From Guyanagaster necrorhizus (Eukaryota > Basidiomycota > Agaricomycetes > Agaricales > Physalacriaceae): a stretch of DNA of 64,000 nt. Shown here piece after piece: positions 58,217 to 64,000 of the stretch. A program made the position numbers and the translations under genes. The stretch covers positions 252,515-316,514 of the forward strand of contig NW_025064908.1 of assembly GCF_019112545.1 (NCBI RefSeq), read 5' to 3'. Positions within the stretch are counted from its first letter, which is position 1; each line of letters opens with the position of its first letter. The notes under the pieces were generated by a model. That model ran no database searches. It saw only the letters and a program-made list of their open reading frames with translations, and was not told the DNA's origin.

Positions 58217-60706
58217 GCTCTCACGGTACCCAAACGGCCCAGGATTTCTAATTCTGGGACACAGGAACCCTCCAAGCCAAAATCAACGAGAGTCGGGGGA
58301 AAGCATGGGCGCTTGGAAGGGGGTATTGATATGCCTCTGGATGTCTGGTACGAGGTAAGTGTACTGTTATGACGATAACGGCGAGAGGCGAGGACTGAGA
58401 CAACTTGTGGCAGACATTCGCACATCTCCACCCGTTGGATTTGCTGCACCTTGCGCGGTCAACAAAGGCCTTTCGCGTGATCATAATGAATAAATCCTTA
58501 TCGTTTATATGGAAAGCTGCGTGTGTGAACGCGTCCTTACCCAAGCCGATGCCAGGATTCTCAGAGCCAGCCTGGGTTGATTTGCTGTTTGAGCCAATCT
58601 GTCACGTATGTCTGGCGCGCGATTCACACCCACAAATATCTGATTGTATTCATCATTTTGCAGCTTTGTTATAAGAACATCTGTCGTACTATCGGGTTTG
58701 GATTAGGGGTTCGTATTTGCTCAAAATGTTATGAGGATGGGTAAGCCTTTCCTAATGTTCTTCTGGTATGCGCCGCTTACCTTGCCTCAGAAAAAGTCTC
58801 GCTCAAAAGTATAATATCCTCCTTGGGTGTGCCTCCGAGCATATCTCCGAGCATATCTTGAGTATGATCCCTCGCAAGTACGGAAGTTGGTATTCATCTT
58901 ACCGTCGGATCTACCTCATATGACTTACAAACGGTCCCCAGCTCGTAAACCTTACAAGAGAAAATTCATATATTTGAGAAGAGATGTTGACAAAGTCAAA
59001 GCCCGTATCCTCTCGCTTCCAGAGCGCCAGCTCGAGGCCTACTCCCGGCAACGGCAATTGTATGTGAAGGAAATGTCCGAGGTACATGTAGCCATCCCTC
59101 TTTATTTAATTAATCCATTTTGCTAATCCAGTTTACGTAGCGTGTCTATGCATGTAAAGTATGGTTCCAGAACGAGAGCCGTAACAGAGAGATGGAATTG
59201 ACAAGACTACGGGAGGAGAGGAAATCAGCGTAGGCCACATCCTGCACAGAGAAGCAGATAACTGACAAGTTGCTATGCAGCATATACCAGAAACTCGTAG
59301 ACCTCGGATATGAGGTAGACCTGGAAAAAAACGAAGATCTTCATTCTTTCAGAGAGCATCGACTGGTAAAGCAAAGCCGCCCGTTGCCGGGGTATTTATA
59401 GTTTATGCAGTCTGGGACAATATCCGTGACGAAATGGTTGGTTTCATGGAGGCTATAAGGGACAAGCGTCTCGAGCGCGAGCACAAAGAGCTTGTTTTTG
59501 TTCGGAAGGGCATGTCTGTTTCTATTCTGCGGACATACAAAAACTCTTCCGTCGGGTTTCCGTACACCACAATTCTCCCCTCTCTACCCGACTTTTACGA
59601 ATTTGCGCCGGTGAAAGCGATTCTTGAACTTCCAAGCGAGGTAGTTGTCGACACGAAGAGCTTCGATGATGTGGTTCCCCAGCTACCTTCGTTATGCCAA
59701 GAGTGGCGCGAGCGAATCCACGACCAGTTTCTGCGGGTTGCAGGCCATCCGCACCCTTTATCGTTGACCAGTTCGGAGGAGAAGATTGAGTGGGTGGAGC
59801 TTGCATGGAACGTCTTTATCTGCAAAGGATCTTGGCACAGAGGCCATCAAAAGATGCTTTTCTGCCCAGGGGTCTTGTCGCATGTGTGCTGTACGGTGCA
59901 GGAGTGCGTGCGCGTTGATAATTCTTGGACAGAACCATATGACGAGAATGTCAAGTGCGCTGCGCGTGACTATTTCTCGGAGAATGCACCAGATTACCTG
60001 TGGCATTGACGTGAATGGAATGGGGGGAATCTGTTTTGTGACCCAGGAATGAGTTGGACGACGACGGAGGTCATACGATGCTTGGAATTCGATCCCGATA
60101 CGACAACAGTACATGATATGGACAAGCCGCTACTGTATTATCGATGCAAGATCTGCCGCAAAGAGTGCAACTATCAGGATCCTAGGATATACGGATGGCG
60201 CACGCTTGTGAGTTTCACCTGGGCTTTCCTCTCCTTCGGACGTCGATTGAGGTGTTTTTTTTTTGTCTTTCTGATCAGGTGAACCATTGTTGTGGCCGTA
60301 GGCACAACGCCGTTCCGACCAAACCCATCGTCTTGACGCCCTAAGATTTTGAAACGATGACTGTAGGGAGTGTGAGGACAAACAAGAAAATAGGGAAGTA
60401 CAAGATGGAGGTTGATGAGCTCGTCTGGTGCTGCGTTCACTGCCGTGATTTGTCATCAGAGGGCAATCCTACGACGTTGAATAAGATCCAGGGACATCTC
60501 GTTAACAAGTGCGTTTTCTCGGTTCCTTTCTTCCGCATCCTCACAAAATCATCAGTCACTCAATTGCGAAACCTATCATCAATCAAGATTACTATGAGAA
60601 CTTGGGTGCGGCTCCGGCGCATTCTACTTTTAGATGCTTGTTTGAGAAGTTTAATGTGCACGGCACGGGTCCTTTGATAGACTACGATAGCGACTTGGAC
60701 CTGTAA
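58217..60706 (+). pseudogene. F-box protein with C-terminal zinc-binding domain, in-frame TGA
   Basis: A member of a large Agaricomycete F-box family. A basic N-terminal stretch (KRPRISNSGTQEPSKPKSTR) has no ATG in frame and follows a stop; the first plausible ATG is at the F-box (MPLDVWYE near 58330). After an intron come TFAHLHPLDLLHLARSTKAF and EPAWVDLLFEPICH, then a C-x2-C exon (VRICSKCYEDG). A long basic/charged helical region follows (58.87-59.4 kb), then the large exon 59434-60009. This exon ends WH and TGA, yet the next exon after a gtgaatg..ccag intron continues in the same phase (MSWTTTEVIRCLEFDP, DMDKPLLYYRCKIC) through WRTLVNHCCG to the stop at 60704-60706. The in-frame TGA at 60007-60009 therefore looks like a nonsense mutation that removes the zinc-binding C-terminus. 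The missing start is the other defect. Confidence 0.6.
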
Positions 60707-60866
60707 CACGCACTCTGTGTCCGCATCGAAAAACTTCAAAATAACGCCAAAGGAATATCGCTACAATTTCAATATGTAGAAAATCATTTTGTATTAGTAA
60801 AGCACTAACAGCAGTAACGTCGACAAAACAGAGGAAACAGCATCAACAACCAAAAAAAAGTGTCAC

Positions 60867-62131
60867 TCAGCGCGAATTAACCTCGACGCCATGAGGTGGC
60901 CCGCCCCTCCTTGGCCTTCCGCCGCCTCGCCGCCCGTATCCGCCCCAGCCATTGACATATGCTCCAGGACCCATGAGCCCAACACCCCCCGGCTCTCCAA
61001 ACGTGGCCACGTTCCTTTCCCTCTCCTCCTCCCGTCGATTCCTACCAGGGTGTCCTCCCCTTCCTCCGCCCCTACCACCGCCTCCTCCACCTCGCACCGG
61101 CGCAGGCGTCAACGAATCAAAGAACGACTTTTCCGGGTTATACGCAGCTGGTTCTTTCTCTTTCTCCTCCTCGTCGCCCTTCTTCGCTCCAGGCTTATCG
61201 AACCGCGCGTTGCTGCCCTCAAAGTCGAAGTCGGTGGTGGGCACTTTGATCTGCTCCTTCTGTTGCGGGTGGCGGCGACGGTTTGCATTTGCATTCCCCG
61301 TATTTGAGACCCGTAGATCGCCGAGGGCCCGCTCGACAGTCTCCATGGACGCTGCGGCTGTATGGACTGGGTTTGCGCGTCGGTTTTGTTGTTGGAGACG
61401 GGGCGGAGCAGGAGTCGGTTCTGGCTGAGTCGGAGGAACTGGCTGGGGCGGCGGCGGTTGCACGAAGGCAGGATTGGGCACTGGGGCTTGGGAATACGGT
61501 GAGTATCCGGCCGCGATAGGAGGACCAGCAGAAGCCTGGATGATGTTAGACACCAAGGAAAAGAACAATGATAAAAAATAACGCACGTTGATGACAGCAG
61601 GATCATCCTGGACGTTTTGACGAGCAACCTGTTGTTGCTCATCTACCGTTAAATCCTTAACCTCAGACGCCCGGAAGATGATGTATTCGTAGGGTTCTTG
61701 TACTGGTGGTATGAACTCTGCTGCAGGTCTGGAAGGCAAATAAGAAGATCAATACCAGCCGACAATTTTGGCAGAGAAGGTTCCCCATCCGTCCGTAGCA
61801 TCCAGGCTCTCTAGGGGCGAGGAGACGGTAACGACCCGTTCTCATACAAAACACGCGTCACTCCAACAAAATCACCAAAACTCACCTCCTACTCTCCGTT
61901 CCCATAGAATACACTGTAGAATGGTCAGGACCACCTTTTGCCAGCTACTGTCAAAGCTCACCCTTCGACAACTGAATGGTCGACGCATTCGGGTCAATAC
62001 CCGCCAGGATGCCTCGGTAGCGTACGTCCGATTGCGATACAAGCGAAATGGGTTTTCTGTAGCAGCAAAAACTGAGTATATGTGAGAGCAACAGCAAAAA
62101 CAAGGCAGCCGCACCCAATGTAACTGGCCAT
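60867..62131 (-). CDS. LSm14/Scd6 family mRNP protein
   Basis: A five-exon minus-strand gene with the start at 62131-62129. Exon 1 encodes MASYIG, and exon 2 the LSm14 fold (KPISLVSQSDVRYRGILAGI, then DPNASTIQLSK). A short exon (YSMGTESR) follows, then an exon with AAEFIPPVQEPYEYIIFRAS. After a 61.59-61.54 kb intron comes a Pro/Gln-rich linker. The DFDF motif (TTDFDFEGSNARFDKPGA), the FFD box (NPEKSFFDSLTP) and a C-terminal Gly/Arg-rich RGG tail follow, ending at a TGA (60867-60869). These are the hallmarks of Scd6/Sum2/LSM14 translational repressors that bind eIF4G/eIF4E and the DEAD-box helicase Dhh1 in P-bodies. The TFG box is not obvious; the tail has ATFGEPGG in that place. It converges on the F-box gene with 160 bases between stops. 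Confidence 0.88.
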
Positions 62132-63110
62132 GGTGGAATGAGAAAGAAATGTAAATGGATATGTCGCTTTGTTTGTTTGACACCGAGGGCGGGAACCAAC
62201 ACCACCGCTTTGGGAATAAATTGCCAATTTAGGACATAACATCTGCGGCCTTAGCTCTCCTGTTTTTCTCCGAGTTTCTAGATCAATGATCCGGATGAAG
62301 ATAAGTTTTTTCAATAGATTTAGGTAATTCGGAATTTGGAAATCGGAAGTCCCTGTGTCGGGCGATTATCGATAAATTGTTCACGAATCACGCCTCTCGC
62401 GCATCAGGAATGATATCTAGTTCGTATGTACCTATATTCCAAAACGTTAGAGAATTTTTAGACGCGCTGCTCGGATGGTGGACAATGGACAATGTTCGAG
62501 TCGACTGTTTGATGCAGGACCTGGCGCTTGCTACCTAGTAGACGGCAGCTTTGAAGTGTCGCACAACGCCCACACCCCATAGCAGGAAGAATTTTTCTCA
62601 CCGTGTCATGCTAAATATTGCCCAAATTTGATGATCGCAACGAGAAGGAATGTTCCACTCGTATTCCGACGTCCATAGGCCGGATCGGCAAACGCAACCA
62701 AGGCGCTCCAAGATTTCTCGATAACGATTTTGGAGCTGGTCGTGGCCTTTGCACGACTTCCAACAGAGAGCTCGCGGTCGGTATGTATGTTGTACTAAGA
62801 TTAAAACCATCTGTATAATAACTAATTAAACAGCTATAGTAAATGTACAAGTGACATTCGTAGGTTTGCAGAATTACACGGCGCAGGCCGGGTGAAGATA
62901 ATGTAGTCATGCATGAGTGATTCGTGAGAGACATCAAAAATGTAAATATTGTTCCCCCACTGCCTGTTCTTGCTTGGAGGAACCGGAAGTCTCGAGAGGC
63001 CAGGAATGAGGGCGAAACATGCTTGTCGGAAAGCATATGATGGCATGAGATGAAAAGCCGAGGCTGATGGCACTAATCCACGGGTTCTTGTAACACAAAA
63101 GACTTCTTCA
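62132..63110. other. intergenic or exon debris
   Basis: The region directly upstream of LSm14 is its promoter. A 141-codon minus frame (63036-62611) overlaps a second (63124-62834); neither shows a domain, though the second contains a soluble-looking stretch (NIYIFDVSHESLMHDYIIFT). Confidence 0.3.
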
Positions 63111-63114
63111 TGTG

Positions 63115-63919
63115 CTACGAGCAAAGGGAGATGAAAACGTCACAAAATATACTGAAATAGGAAACGTACCAAAGGAGATAGACTCGAGAACTGGGGAGTG
63201 AAGTGAGATATATTTCAACGAAACCGTACGGCCAAACAAATACCTGTGGGTTTTGTGATGCCCTCTTGAACAAACCCCTTACATGGTTTCGGATGACAGA
63301 ATCAACGCTTTGACTAAAAGACATTTTCCTCAGATATTTTGATCCGCAATAAAACGAGAACGCAACCGCCCACCTGACGCTTCGATAGAGGTCCTTCAAA
63401 ATCGGATGTGGTTCTTTCTCTGTACTAATTCAGTAAAATTGTTGATCAGCGTAACGGCAGTGGCGCCTTACTCAGCGTCGCAACTAGCGCCTAGACCACC
63501 CAAATGTGAGCTCACACGTAAACGACGGCAACAAACATCAAAGATTTACCCTCGTCAGCGATCCACCATGTTCGTTCCCAAACGCTGACTGTGAGTCTTT
63601 GCACGCGGAGATACAAAGCTTACAAGTCATCATCAGAAAAAAAAAATACAAACGGATCTAACTGGGAGTGACGTACCACATTTCCTCCATCTGTGCGCCT
63701 TGTCCGAGTACAGTACCCATCGCAAGTACTTGAAGAGGATCGTTTCTCCCTCCGATTACCGACGGACATTGACATAAACACTTTCTCGAACGCTAACATT
63801 GTCCAAGGCTCAGCAAATGCTTGCGCGGTTTCACCAGGTTCCGGGAAGGCCTCTTTGACTGAGCTCGTTATCAATACCGATATCTGATACATTTCAGTAA
63901 GATCGCACCTCTCCTGCAC
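63115..63919 (-). CDS. partial unidentified multi-exon gene at the window edge
   Basis: Minus-strand pieces with plausible junctions are seen. A first piece at 63919-63684 (TEMYQISVLITSSVKEAFPE, or in another frame VIGGRNDPLQVLAMGTVLGQ) ends at a gtacgt donor. An exon follows acceptor ctcacag near 63592, then a piece at 63399-63240 (KMSFSQSVDSVIRNHVRGLF). Frame choice in the first piece is uncertain. The gene may run beyond the window end. No family is recognised. Confidence 0.3.
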
Positions 63920-64000
63920 AGACCACGATCTAAATGGGCGGTTAATTTTCGCAAGTCTGAAGGGTTAGAATCAAACATACATGTGCTCTTGAGGTTGTAC

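Noticed and set aside
60952..61428. Ser/Pro-rich plus-strand frame of 158 codons
   Set aside because: It is the reverse-strand shadow of the RGG- and Pro-rich part of the LSm14 gene.

Overview
This window is nuclear DNA from a filamentous basidiomycete, most likely an Agaricomycete (mushroom-forming fungus). Genes are cut by many short introns (about 50-60 nt, GT..AG). TATA boxes sit 45-80 nt before several start codons. The gene families (leucine-rich F-box proteins with a C-terminal zinc-binding part, kinase-like proteins with a DFE motif, small secreted Cys-rich proteins, P450, fungal dynamin) are typical of that group. There are no operons, rRNA genes or CRISPR arrays.

Layout. (1) 0.25-7.5 kb is a normal gene block: a small coiled-coil protein (-), tyrosyl-DNA phosphodiesterase TDP1 (+) and a cytochrome P450 (+). 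(2) 7.5-12 kb holds relics only. (3) 12-32 kb is an accessory region built from shuffled copies of three modules: a kinase-like gene, an aerolysin-type toxin-like gene, and an orphan ORF family. Its centre is a large inverted duplication. The arms lie at about 13.52-16.37 kb and 23.49-26.34 kb, each holds one toxin-like gene in mirror orientation, and a 7.1 kb spacer separates them. A 2.35 kb core of the arms is about 98-99% identical by eye, while the flanking homologous sequence is much more diverged. The mirror symmetry continues outward (orphan repeats A and B) and inward (kinase copies K1 and K3). (4) 29-41 kb holds broken genes, F-box genes and a long gene-poor stretch. (5) 42-53 kb is a tandem family of four secreted Cys-rich protein genes (three intact, one pseudogene), duplicated together with their upstream regions, with a decayed sugar/quinate-type transporter between the first two. 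(6) 53.6-62.1 kb returns to normal genes: a dynamin-like GTPase (+), an F-box protein with a premature in-frame TGA (+), and an LSm14/Scd6 family mRNP protein (-). (7) The last 1.9 kb probably holds part of an unidentified minus-strand gene.

TDP1, LSm14 and dynamin are conserved housekeeping genes that bracket a fast-evolving accessory segment. The toxin-like genes lack a signal peptide, so if expressed they would be cytosolic, as in other fungal aerolysin-type defence proteins. The secreted Cys-rich cluster would act outside the cell or in the wall. Exon limits were read by eye from splice consensus and reading-frame continuity, so individual boundaries may be off by a few bases. Functions rest on recognised motifs, not on database searches.
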